From CALNXN01 sp942490645 (GTDB lineage: Bacteria > Pseudomonadota > Alphaproteobacteria > Rhodobacterales > Rhodobacteraceae): 64,000 bases of DNA. The stretch covers positions 310,001 through 374,000 of the forward strand of contig CALNXN010000005.1 in the NCBI GenBank assembly GCA_942490645.1. Direction: 5' to 3'. Position 1 is the stretch's first letter. Each line of letters opens with the position of its first letter. The notes beneath the pieces were generated by a model, which saw only the letters and a program-made list of their open reading frames with translations, made no database searches and had not been told where the DNA came from. Position numbers and translations under genes: made by a program. Positions 17,423 through 25,537 of this stretch are shown here, piece by piece.

Positions 17423-18237
17423 ATCGCCTCAGCTGGTTCAACATCACATCGCTGACACTGGGCTTTGCGTTCTTGTATCTACCTATGGTGATCTTGATCA
17501 TCTTTTCGTTCAACGAAAGCAAATTGGTCACCGTCTGGGCGGGGTTTTCCACGAAATGGTACGGGGAGCTTTTGCAAAATGAAGCCTTCCTCGATGCGGC
17601 TTGGGTCACGATCAAGGTCGCGGTCCTGTCTTCGACCATCGCCACGGTGCTGGGGACAATGGCCGCTTACGTACTGGTACGGGGCGGGCGGTTTATGGGG
17701 CGCACGCTTTTTTCAGGCATGATCTATGCACCGTTGGTGATGCCCGAAGTCATCACGGGGCTGTCACTTTTGCTGCTTTTTATCGGGATTGGCCTGGACC
17801 GTGGGGTCATGACCATTGTGCTGGCACATACAACATTTTCGATGTGTTACGTATCGGTTGTGGTCTCGTCACGCCTTGTCACCTTTGACAGGTCTCTGGA
17901 AGAAGCTGCGCTTGATCTGGGCTGCTCCGGGTTTGAGGCCTTTCGACTTGTGACTTTGCCGATCATTGCCCCTGCCGTGATTTCGGGTTGGTTGCTGGCG
18001 TTCACCCTGTCTTTGGATGATCTGGTGATCGCGTCGTTCACCGCTGGGCCATCCGCGACAACGCTGCCAATCAAGATTTTCAGTGCAGTTCGTTTGGGTG
18101 TCAGTCCCGAGATTAACGCACTCAGCACAATTATGATTGCGATTGTGACGATTGGCGTGATCAGCGCCTCGCTTGTATCGAAACGCAACAGTCTACGACA
18201 GCAAAACGACGAACAGGCCGCTGCCCGCGCTACATGA
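17419..18237 (+). CDS. potI: Putrescine-type ABC transporter permease (PotI-like)
   Basis: 272 residues, normal for PotI/PotC. The first helix (TLGFAFLYLPMVILIIFSFN) is the family opening. The EAA loop is AALDLGCSGFEAFRLVTLP and is followed by the SLDDLVIASF block. The ATG at 17419 overlaps the potH stop by 4 bp and is preceded by GGAGGCAGAAGG. Its own stop overlaps the oxidase start in the same way. Confidence 0.92.
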   Translation: MNRLSWFNITSLTLGFAFLYLPMVILIIFSFNESKLVTVWAGFSTKWYGELLQNEAFLDAAWVTIKVAVLSSTIATVLGTMAAYVLVRGGRFMGRTLFSGMIYAPLVMPEVITGLSLLLLFIGIGLDRGVMTIVLAHTTFSMCYVSVVVSSRLVTFDRSLEEAALDLGCSGFEAFRLVTLPIIAPAVISGWLLAFTLSLDDLVIASFTAGPSATTLPIKIFSAVRLGVSPEINALSTIMIAIVTIGVISASLVSKRNSLRQQNDEQAAARAT

Positions 18238-19562
18238 ACCGTATTTTCAACGAATATGCATATGGTCCCGGTCCACGATCAGAGTGCTGGTGGGATAACA
18301 CTTGCACACTCCCATCGTTTTCCAGACTTGAGACTGAGCAACGGTGCGATGTCGCGATTATCGGCGGCGGTTTCACCGGGATCAGCGCCGCGTTGCATCT
18401 CGCCCAATCCGGTGCATGCGTGTCTGTACTGGAAGCGCAGTCTATCGGTTGGGGCGCGTCAGGGCGCAACGGAGGGTTCTGTTGTTTGGGCGGAGCGAAG
18501 GCAAGCGATGCGTTACTGGATCGTCGCTATGGCAAACCAGAGCGGATCGCATATCGCCAAACGGAAATGGCAGCCGTGAACCTTGTCGAACAGTTGATCA
18601 ACTCGCACAAGATCGATGTTGATCGTCACTCCGACGGAGAAATCGAGTTGGCGCATCGCGCGAAAGACACCAAAGGTTTTGAGGCAATGGCGCGCGCTGC
18701 CGAGGAGAACTACGGCGTGTCTGGGCGTGTGTACTCTTCGTCCGATCTGCTCGCCCGCGGGTTCGGGAAGCATTTTCACGGTGCTTTTTCAGTTCCTGTC
18801 GGGTTTGGTCTGAACCCACGGAAATATTTGGCTGGGCTCGTCGAAGCCGCTGTGCAAGCTGGTGCGCGCCTGTTTGAACAAAGCCCTGCAAGCGCGATTG
18901 AACCCGTGGGACGCAAGTGGAAAGTGCAAGTCGGTCAGGGCCAAAATATATTGGCGGATCAGGTCATTTTTGCAACCAACGGCTATTCTTCTGAACATCT
19001 TCCCCCATGGTTTGCAGCGCGCTACATGCCTAGCCAATCCAACGTTCTGGTCACGCGTCCACTAACGCGGACCGAGTTGGAGCAGGCGAACTGGACGTCT
19101 GACATGATGGCATATGACACTCGAAACCTGCTGCACTACTTTCGCTTGATGCCAGATGGTCGCTTCCTGTTTGGAATGCGCGGCGCTTTGATGACAGGAC
19201 CCAGAGCAGAAGCTCACGCGCGACGGGCCTTGCGGGCAGACTTTGTCCGGATGTTCCCGGAATGGAGCAAAGTCGACACCGAATTCATCTGGTCGGGCAT
19301 GGTATGCCTTGCCAGAGATGCAGTCCCGTTTGTGGGCAATATTCCTGAACGTTCCGGATTATGGGCTGGATTGTGCTACCATGGCAACGGCGTGGCAATG
19401 GGCACTCTCTCCGGCGCAATTCTAGCGGACCTTGTTCGGGGCGTCACACCCGAGGATTATCCCGAAGTGATCCGCCGCCCTTTGTCCCGATTTCCATTCG
19501 GGCGTGCCCGCCGCTTGCTGATGCCGGCTGTCTATGCAGGGCTAATGCTGGCCGACTATTGA
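18234..19562 (+). CDS. puuB: FAD-dependent amine oxidase, gamma-glutamylputrescine oxidase-like (PuuB/DAO family)
   Basis: 442 residues. The Rossmann dinucleotide motif is VAIIGGGFTGIS (about 40-51), followed by the DAO-family block GWGASGRNGGF. A C-terminal block GLCYHGNGVAMG completes the FAD site. In E. coli PuuB oxidises gamma-glutamylputrescine; no glutamyl ligase (PuuA) lies in this window, so the true substrate could be another amine. ATGA overlap with potI makes it part of the transport operon. It ends 10 bp from the convergent flgD. Confidence 0.85.
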   Translation: MNRIFNEYAYGPGPRSECWWDNTCTLPSFSRLETEQRCDVAIIGGGFTGISAALHLAQSGACVSVLEAQSIGWGASGRNGGFCCLGGAKASDALLDRRYGKPERIAYRQTEMAAVNLVEQLINSHKIDVDRHSDGEIELAHRAKDTKGFEAMARAAEENYGVSGRVYSSSDLLARGFGKHFHGAFSVPVGFGLNPRKYLAGLVEAAVQAGARLFEQSPASAIEPVGRKWKVQVGQGQNILADQVIFATNGYSSEHLPPWFAARYMPSQSNVLVTRPLTRTELEQANWTSDMMAYDTRNLLHYFRLMPDGRFLFGMRGALMTGPRAEAHARRALRADFVRMFPEWSKVDTEFIWSGMVCLARDAVPFVGNIPERSGLWAGLCYHGNGVAMGTLSGAILADLVRGVTPEDYPEVIRRPLSRFPFGRARRLLMPAVYAGLMLADY

Positions 19563-19572
19563 GCCGCTCGGT

Positions 19573-20232
19573 TTAGCCCGGATCGCGCAGAGCCGTCACC
19601 GCATCCGCGGAGACAGAAGATCCTCCCTCCAGAATGAGTAAGGTCTCACTACCTTCACGCCGAGCCTCGACGATGCGAGTATAGGTTTCTGCTGGATCAG
19701 TTGAGAACACATTTCCAATGGCACTGCTTTCCACTTTGAAACTGTAAAGGCCGGGCTCAAATGGCGTCCCGTTATCCGCAATGCCCTGCCATTGCGTCGG
19801 CTCACCTGTTGTCGAGATCGACTGACGTTGAACCAATGCGCCACCGGAGTCGTAAACCGTCAAGAACGCCGCATCCGCACCGGGCACTTGTTTCGGGATC
19901 ACGGTGACTGGACTGCCATCAAATGCAATAGGAGCGGTCGTTCGTGCATCCATACCGATCCAACCCGCCATCTGGGCCATTGTCCCGGAGCCAAGTTGGC
20001 CACCCAAAGCTTCCAGCAGATCATTGGATTTGACCTGCTGCTCAACCATGGAGAACTGGGCCAGTTGCGCCGCATACTCAGACGAATCGATTGGTTCCAA
20101 CGGGTCTTGGTAACGCGCTTGGGTGGTTAGCATCTGGAGAAACGTCTCGAAGTCAGACGTCAGCACTGCGTCTGATTGGCTGGGCTGGGGCGTAGGTGTA
20201 TTCTGGGTCGCAGTCAGTGCGTTAATGTCCAT
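19573..20232 (-). CDS. flgD: FlgD, flagellar hook-capping protein
   Basis: 219 residues. The N-terminal block FETFLQMLTTQARYQDPLEPIDSSEYAAQ (quoted in parts: FLQMLTTQ, QDPLEPIDS, EYAAQLAQFS) is diagnostic of FlgD. The C-terminal part contains an Ig-like FlgD repeat (QGIADNGTPFEPGLYSF). It caps the growing hook and directs FlgE assembly. It lies 11 bp after fliK, as expected for hook-length partners. AAGGATAAAG precedes the ATG. Confidence 0.93.
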   Translation of the reverse strand: MDINALTATQNTPTPQPSQSDAVLTSDFETFLQMLTTQARYQDPLEPIDSSEYAAQLAQFSMVEQQVKSNDLLEALGGQLGSGTMAQMAGWIGMDARTTAPIAFDGSPVTVIPKQVPGADAAFLTVYDSGGALVQRQSISTTGEPTQWQGIADNGTPFEPGLYSFKVESSAIGNVFSTDPAETYTRIVEARREGSETLLILEGGSSVSADAVTALRDPG

Positions 20233-20243
20233 ATTCTTTATCC

Positions 20244-21653
20244 TTATAGCCGCATGTCGAGACCGCTTGATGCGGCCAGTGTGATTGGAGTGATCGTGGT
20301 GTCCGATTTGCCTTCGACGGCAGTGTCGCTTGGGTGCCCGCCATTTCCCGCGTCTTGATCGGAATCGCCGTCAGAGGCGTTGCCTGTTTCACCCTCATTG
20401 AATGCGAAGTTGATGCTGTCGTATCCGATGGCTTGAAATTCGCGGGCTAACTGATCGATATGGCGCCGCATCAGATCGAGTGTCTCCGGCCGTTCGGCCA
20501 GAACCGTGACCGTTATGCCCATATCACTTGCAGAAATGCTCATACGTACGCGCCCGAGCTCTTCTGGATTCAAAGCCAACTCGACTGGTCTGTCGGGAAA
20601 TCTTTGCATCGCTTCTGCAAGCTGGCGGCCCACCATTGCAGGAGTTTCAGGTCGATTGAATACGCTGTGCAACTGGGAGGTCGAAGCAACCCGGTTTTCC
20701 CATGGCACAGGCGCATCGGTCTCAAGAGCGGACACTGGCGACAGTTCAACTTTTTCACTCGAATTTGCAGCAATGCCCATGGGGGTTTGTACTCCCATCA
20801 CATTGGTCAGACTTGTCGTGTTTTTAGGTGTTGCGGGCATTGAAACAGACCCGACCACCGATTGCTCTTTGTTGTTCGCTATCAAGATTTCATGGCGAAT
20901 TTCACGGCGGCTTTCAAACTCTAGAGATGCCGGCGCTGGCGACGGTGTTTTACCGCTACCCTGCACAGGAGCGGGAATTAGAGGCGCCACTGATGAAGCG
21001 GCAAGATTTTGTGGTTTCGCCGCATTTGCAGTGATTGCATCAGCCCTTTTACCCATGTCCTCCGTTACCATTTGGAGAATTGGTTTGGTCGGCACGGGCG
21101 ATTGGTCCGACTTTTGTGAAACTACCACTTCGGACGCGATCTTAAGTTGGAGCGAGCCGGGAAAAGATGACTCGGCAGGTTGTTGGATTGGAGCTTTGTT
21201 CTGCGTCTCAGTAATCGGTGCGATAGACAATCTGTCACTGATGGGATTGCCGGATGCTGCCTGAGTCAAACGTTCTTCAAAGGCGTTCTCACTCAAACCC
21301 TTTGTCTTTTTGACAAGCGTCTCTGTTGGCGCGATGAGAGCAGGGATTGCTTCTGGATCGGGCTTAATTAGTTCTTTTCCCTCGTCATCGAGCGCTCCAA
21401 GCTCCAATACTTCAACTGGTTCTTCGCCTTCGGCCACCTGAACGGGTTTATCACGCGTTTGACTATCAACGTCGGCATCATCCGCTTCGGACCCAGACCC
21501 TTGTTGTTTTGATTGCGATTCGTATTCAGTTTCAAACTCCTGGACCTGATCACTGACCTCAGTACTGGAATTTGCATCAGACGTGTCTGGTTGTCGTGAT
21601 GTGGATACGCGATCAGGTTTCGCGATTGTTTGGATGGCATTCAACTCAAGCAT
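20244..21653 (-). CDS. fliK: FliK, flagellar hook-length control protein
   Basis: 469 residues. A long low-complexity N-terminal region, rich in Ser, Glu, Gln and Pro, precedes the conserved C-terminal Flg_hook domain (about 345-430). That domain contains ELALNPEELGRVRMSISAS and MRRHIDQLAREFQAIGY. FliK measures hook length and switches export specificity through FlhB. The N-terminal region is poorly conserved, as is normal in this family. First gene of fliK-flgD. Confidence 0.9.
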   Translation of the reverse strand: MLELNAIQTIAKPDRVSTSRQPDTSDANSSTEVSDQVQEFETEYESQSKQQGSGSEADDADVDSQTRDKPVQVAEGEEPVEVLELGALDDEGKELIKPDPEAIPALIAPTETLVKKTKGLSENAFEERLTQAASGNPISDRLSIAPITETQNKAPIQQPAESSFPGSLQLKIASEVVVSQKSDQSPVPTKPILQMVTEDMGKRADAITANAAKPQNLAASSVAPLIPAPVQGSGKTPSPAPASLEFESRREIRHEILIANNKEQSVVGSVSMPATPKNTTSLTNVMGVQTPMGIAANSSEKVELSPVSALETDAPVPWENRVASTSQLHSVFNRPETPAMVGRQLAEAMQRFPDRPVELALNPEELGRVRMSISASDMGITVTVLAERPETLDLMRRHIDQLAREFQAIGYDSINFAFNEGETGNASDGDSDQDAGNGGHPSDTAVEGKSDTTITPITLAASSGLDMRL

Positions 21654-21769
21654 AAAAGTCTCCGGGAGTTCTTCCTCGATTTGGAAGCTTTATGACGCCA
21701 GTTGGTTACTGCATCTTTACTGATTGGGGTCATGATCAGGAAAATTACATGCAATTGGAGAGACTTCGT

Positions 21770-22048
21770 ATGACTACAGTTTTGCCACCCACACCCACTA
21801 CGCTTCAACTATCCGCGAGAGACACAGCGCTGCGCGACGCGGCACAACAACTTGAAGCCAGTTTTCTTGCAGAAATGCTAAAATCCGCAGGGCTTGGAGC
21901 ATCAAGCGAAGAGTTCGGCGGAGGCAAGGGCGAAGATCAATTCTCGTCTTTCCTGGTCCAGGAACAAGCCATGCAAATGGTCAAAGCAGGAGGAATTGGC
22001 CTGACCGAATCTCTCTTTCAAGCACTAAAGGAGCGCGCAAATGTCTGA
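21770..22048 (+). CDS. flgJ: FlgJ-type rod-binding protein (single domain)
   Basis: 92 residues, matching only the N-terminal rod-binding domain of FlgJ (CheL-like): AAQQLEASFLAEMLKSAG, then SSFLVQEQAMQMVKAGGIGL. The muramidase domain of enterobacterial FlgJ is absent; a separate lytic transglycosylase (35943-36674) probably supplies it. The ATG at 21770 has GGAGAG upstream; earlier in-frame starts are less well supported. It overlaps the next gene by 8 bp. Confidence 0.85.
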   Translation: MTTVLPPTPTTLQLSARDTALRDAAQQLEASFLAEMLKSAGLGASSEEFGGGKGEDQFSSFLVQEQAMQMVKAGGIGLTESLFQALKERANV

Positions 22049-22400
22049 TGTCGATTTTCAAGACACGATAGATTCACTCGACGACTTGCTGGAATCCGAA
22101 CGTCACGCCTTGCTGAAAGGCGATCTTGATTCTGTCGCTCGGCTGGTCGAGCAAAAGGAGGTATTGATGGAGCATCTGGCGCTTGCTGATGAGCTTGAGT
22201 CGACCGCTTTGGGCGAACTTGATGCAAAGTTCAAACGCAATCAGGCTTTGCTCGATTCCGCATTGGATGGCATCCGTCGTGTCGCCCGCCGTCTGTCTTC
22301 ACTGCGCCGAGTGCGCACTGCTTTAGACACGTATGATGCGCGCGGCGAGCGAAAGACAATCGACGTAAAAGCAAACTCGTCTTTTGAAAAGCGCGCTTGA
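22041..22400 (+). CDS. flgN: FlgN-like flagellar export chaperone
   Basis: 119 residues, predicted all-helical (LDDLLESERHALLKGDLDSV, then LVEQKEVLMEHLAL). Its size, the helical hairpin pattern and the position next to flgJ-type and flagellin genes fit the FlgN family, which chaperones FlgK and FlgL. The identification rests on pattern and context and is less certain than for the structural genes. A Lys/Arg-rich tail (about 78-119) is notable. Confidence 0.7.
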   Translation: MSDVDFQDTIDSLDDLLESERHALLKGDLDSVARLVEQKEVLMEHLALADELESTALGELDAKFKRNQALLDSALDGIRRVARRLSSLRRVRTALDTYDARGERKTIDVKANSSFEKRA

Positions 22401-22579
22401 ATCTGAATTGACTAAAAACCGAAAGACAGAAGGAAAAGCGTTTAGCACTCCATTAGCCTTTTTCGCGGCATGTTCGCCGTGCATCCGATCTCGGGTGGCG
22501 CATCGTCCCAAATGGCGACTGCATTGGTCAGAAGACGCTTCCGCCGTCGCGTAAATGCGCGAGGGCACAAACCAACGCA

Positions 22580-22605
22580 AAGCGTATGATTAAAGGAACA
22601 TGCTT
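22580..22605 (+). promoter_or_regulatory. Flagellin mRNA hairpin presenting the Shine-Dalgarno
   Basis: Directly before the flagellin ATG (22606), AAGC-GT-ATG (22580-22588) can pair with CATGCTT (22599-22605). This makes a 7-bp stem with a 2-nt bulge and a 10-nt loop, ATTAAAGGAA, containing the Shine-Dalgarno. The leader between flgN and flagellin is about 205 bp. FlbT, encoded just downstream, is known in Caulobacter to bind the flagellin 5' UTR, so this is a plausible target. Confidence 0.4.
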
Positions 22606-23886
22606 ATGTCGAGCATTCTCACGAACAACAGTGCAATGGTTGCACTGCAAACACTCAAGTCGATCAACATGGACTTGGGCAAAGTACAAAGCGAAATCTC
22701 CACAGGTAAAACCGTGGAAAGCGCAAAAGACAACGCAGCTGTGTGGGCGATCTCCAAGGTTATGTCTTCGGACGTGGAAGGCTTCAAAGCGATCTCCGAC
22801 TCGCTGTCACTTGGGCAGGCGACAATCGGTGTGGCTCTGAACGGTGCGGAAACCATCACCGACCTTCTGACAGAGGTCAAAGGCAAGATCGTGAACTCGC
22901 AAGAGTCCAACGTTGACCGTGGCAAGATCCAGACAGATATCGAAGCGTTGACCAATCAGATCAAGTCCATCGTTGGCGCGGCCCAATTCAATGGCCTGAA
23001 TTTGTTGAACGGTGCAGATACGGCGGATGTCGAAATTCTTTCGTCGCTTGACCGCGCAGCGGATGGCTCTGTCAGCGCCGGGAATATCTCGGTTGCTCGT
23101 ACGAACCTCAATGGTAAAGCCGAGCTTGCAACCACTACAGCTGTAGTTGGTAGTGCAAACGGCGGCGTTGCAGCTGTTACAACTGCCGCAGGCGCTACCG
23201 GTGATATCAACATTATCGTTGGTGATGGTGTGGCTGCTGGTGCATCGGTCGATGGTGTGGCATTCAGCTTGAATATTTCCGGAACCACGGATTTTGCTGG
23301 AGCAGAATTCCAATCCGGCAACGCTACGACGAGTTCTGATATTGCCTACGTTGCCAAAGAAGGCGACACGGCCCAAGATATCGGCGAAGGTCTGAAAAAG
23401 GCGTTTGAAGTTTATGCTGTCGAAAACGGTATTGCCGATGGCACCATTACTTTCACAGCTGATGCAACAGGTCTGACCGTCGATGTTGCTGCAGGTGCGG
23501 GTAACTTTGTAGCAGGTGTGAACGTTAACAAACCTGCAACAGGAACCGAGCATAAAGCGGGTGGCGAAATGGCAATGCTGGAAGCGCTTGATGTGTCCAC
23601 CGAAGAAGGTGCAAACACAGCTTTGGCACAAATCGAAAGCTTGATCCAAACGTCAATCGATACAGCTGCGGGTCTTGGTTCCAGCGGAAAGCAGATCGAC
23701 ACACAAGCCGAATTTGTTGGCAAATTGAGCGATCTGCTAACGTCCGGTATCGGTACGCTGGTCGATGCTGACATGGAAGCGGCTTCTGCGAAATTGCAGG
23801 CTTTGCAAACTCAGCAGCAGCTTGGTGTTCAGTCATTGTCGATTGCGAACCAAGCGCCACAGACAATCCTGTCGCTCTTCCGTTAA
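22606..23886 (+). CDS. fliC: Flagellin
   Basis: 426 residues. The conserved D0/D1 ends are clear: MSSILTNNSAMVALQTL at the N terminus and QQQLGVQSLSIANQAPQ at the C terminus. A variable Ala/Gly/Val/Thr-rich centre (about 160-310) is surface exposed in filaments. The ATG at 22606 is chosen over one six bases earlier because AAAGGA then has normal spacing and MSSIL is the usual family start. It is the only flagellin gene in the window and has its own terminator. Confidence 0.96.
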   Translation: MSSILTNNSAMVALQTLKSINMDLGKVQSEISTGKTVESAKDNAAVWAISKVMSSDVEGFKAISDSLSLGQATIGVALNGAETITDLLTEVKGKIVNSQESNVDRGKIQTDIEALTNQIKSIVGAAQFNGLNLLNGADTADVEILSSLDRAADGSVSAGNISVARTNLNGKAELATTTAVVGSANGGVAAVTTAAGATGDINIIVGDGVAAGASVDGVAFSLNISGTTDFAGAEFQSGNATTSSDIAYVAKEGDTAQDIGEGLKKAFEVYAVENGIADGTITFTADATGLTVDVAAGAGNFVAGVNVNKPATGTEHKAGGEMAMLEALDVSTEEGANTALAQIESLIQTSIDTAAGLGSSGKQIDTQAEFVGKLSDLLTSGIGTLVDADMEAASAKLQALQTQQQLGVQSLSIANQAPQTILSLFR

Positions 23887-23896
23887 GAGTATTTTT

Positions 23897-23936
23897 CAGG
23901 GGCGCGACTATCGCGCCCCTGATCCCACTTTTCCTT
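23897..23936 (+). terminator. Terminator after flagellin
   Basis: A perfect 11-bp stem (CAGGGGCGCGA / TCGCGCCCCTG) with a 3-nt loop starts 10 bp after the flagellin stop. It is followed by a modest T-rich stretch (ACTTTTCC). A strong hairpin with a weak U-tract may allow some read-through into flaF-flbT. Confidence 0.8.
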
Positions 23937-23961
23937 GATATCAGTTTGCAAAGGTAACCCT

Positions 23962-24333
23962 GTGAACGCATTTTCTTTGGCTCAACGCGCATATGCGCCG
24001 ACGGGAGCCCCGACCAGAACGGCAAGAAGTACAGAGTATGACGTGATCGCGCGCATCTCATATCGTTTGAAGGAGGCGATCAAAAAGAATGATTTCCCCT
24101 CTCTGGCTGAAGCACTTTACGAGAACCAAAAGCTGTGGACTGCCCTTGCCATTGATGTGGCAGACGACGAAAATTTGTTGCCGGATGAACTCCGTGCTCG
24201 GATTTTATACTTGGCGGAATTCACACGCCAACATACGCGAAAAGTGCTCAAAAAAACAGAAAATGCAGTGGCTCTCTTGGAGATCAACGCCGCAATATTG
24301 CGGGGACTAAAGCAGGAAGGACCTAAGCCATGA
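23962..24333 (+). CDS. flaF: FlaF, flagellin synthesis regulator
   Basis: 123 residues. The start is GTG at 23962 with AAAGGTAA upstream; it opens (M)NAFSLAQRAYA, the standard FlaF beginning. The EYDVIARISYRL and NQKLWTALAIDVADDENLLP blocks are family hallmarks. In alphaproteobacteria FlaF works opposite FlbT to promote flagellin synthesis or secretion. It overlaps flbT by 4 bp. Confidence 0.92.
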   Translation: MNAFSLAQRAYAPTGAPTRTARSTEYDVIARISYRLKEAIKKNDFPSLAEALYENQKLWTALAIDVADDENLLPDELRARILYLAEFTRQHTRKVLKKTENAVALLEINAAILRGLKQEGPKP

Positions 24334-24734
24334 GCGGACTAATCCTAAAGTTGAGCCCAAAAGAAAGAGTGTTGGTCAACGGCGCTGTGATCGAAAATGG
24401 GGATCGCCGGAGCCGTTTGTCTATATTAACGCCGGATGCAAATATCCTTCGGCTGCGCGACGCAATTCATCCTGAGGATGCTAAAACGCCCGTCCGCCGT
24501 GTGTGTTTTGCAATACAGTTAGTATTATCAGGGGACACAAACCCTAAAGATGCTCACTTGCCACTTTTGCGTCAAATTGAAGAGCTGAGCCAAGTTTTTA
24601 CTGATCCTGACAGTCGAACGCACTTAATGGAGGCAACCAAAAGCTTGATCGACAACCAACACTATCGAGCTCTCAAAGCGCTGCGTGCATTATTGCCCAG
24701 AGAGGACCGGCTCTTGGCAGCCCGGCACAACTAA
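24330..24734 (+). CDS. flbT: FlbT, post-transcriptional regulator of flagellin
   Basis: 134 residues, typical length. Family blocks MSGLILKLSPKERVLVNGAV and FAIQLVLSGD are visible. FlbT binds flagellin mRNA leaders and controls their stability or translation in Caulobacter. Translationally coupled to flaF (ATGA) and, through a one-base TAATG overlap, to the next gene. Confidence 0.93.
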   Translation: MSGLILKLSPKERVLVNGAVIENGDRRSRLSILTPDANILRLRDAIHPEDAKTPVRRVCFAIQLVLSGDTNPKDAHLPLLRQIEELSQVFTDPDSRTHLMEATKSLIDNQHYRALKALRALLPREDRLLAARHN

Positions 24735-25522
24735 TGTTTAGTCCTGTTATTCCTTCAAGCGGATTGGTCGGTTGGCGTTTTCTGCAAACTACCTATAACG
24801 CCCAGTTCGAGGCATTCTCGCAATCATCACAACTAAGCCGCACCTCAGATTACTTTGCTGAAAATATTGGTAAGGTGGTTTCCGCAGAGGAACTGGTTTC
24901 TGATCGAAGACTACTTGAAGTGGCACTTGGCGCATTCGGTTTGCAGGACGACATCAACAATCGTTTTTTTATTCAAAAGATTTTGGAAGAAGGGACAACC
25001 AATGATGACTCTTTAGCCAACCGTTTCGCGGATGCTCGATACGTTGCACTTGCTGAAGCGTTTGGCTTTGGCGTTGGCGAGACGCGCGGCATAGAGACAG
25101 AAGGATTCGCAGAAGATCTTATTGAGAAATTCAACCGCAACAGTTTTGAAGTCGCTGCAGGGGAACAAGATGACTCCATGCGAATAGCACTTTTTGCACA
25201 GCGAACGCTTTCGGATGTTGTTGGCGATGACAGTTCTGAAGACGCAAAATGGTTTACCATCATGGGACAACCACCTTTGCGAGAGTTGTTTGAGAAGGCG
25301 TTGGGATTGCCTCAAGCGTTTGGACAAATCGATATCGAACAACAGTTGGTTGTTTTCAAAGAACGTTCAACATCCGTTTTTGGTAGCAGTGATTTGTCGC
25401 AATTCACAGCTTCCGAAGCCGTTGATGATTTGGTTACGCAATATCTTGCGCGGGCACAAATTGCATCCATCGGAACAGGAGCCTCCTCATCTTCGATTGC
25501 ACTTCAGTTGTTGCAAAGCTGA
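24734..25522 (+). CDS. DUF1217 family flagellar-locus protein
   Basis: 262 residues. The sequence fits DUF1217, a domain found in alphaproteobacterial flagellar clusters: N-terminal SGLVGWRFLQTTYNAQFEAF, then a repeated pattern of short helices with FxxR/F dipeptides. No catalytic motif or membrane segment is visible. The strict coupling to flbT implies co-production with the flagellin regulators. Function is not established. Confidence 0.8.
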   Translation: MFSPVIPSSGLVGWRFLQTTYNAQFEAFSQSSQLSRTSDYFAENIGKVVSAEELVSDRRLLEVALGAFGLQDDINNRFFIQKILEEGTTNDDSLANRFADARYVALAEAFGFGVGETRGIETEGFAEDLIEKFNRNSFEVAAGEQDDSMRIALFAQRTLSDVVGDDSSEDAKWFTIMGQPPLRELFEKALGLPQAFGQIDIEQQLVVFKERSTSVFGSSDLSQFTASEAVDDLVTQYLARAQIASIGTGASSSSIALQLLQS

Positions 25523-25537
25523 TCAAATTTCAACTTT

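Noticed and set aside
21706..22456. Further CtrA-like arrangements before the flgJ-type gene (TTAC-N7-TTAC) and flagellin (TTAG-N7-TTAG)
   Set aside because: Two mismatches each; too common by chance to annotate.
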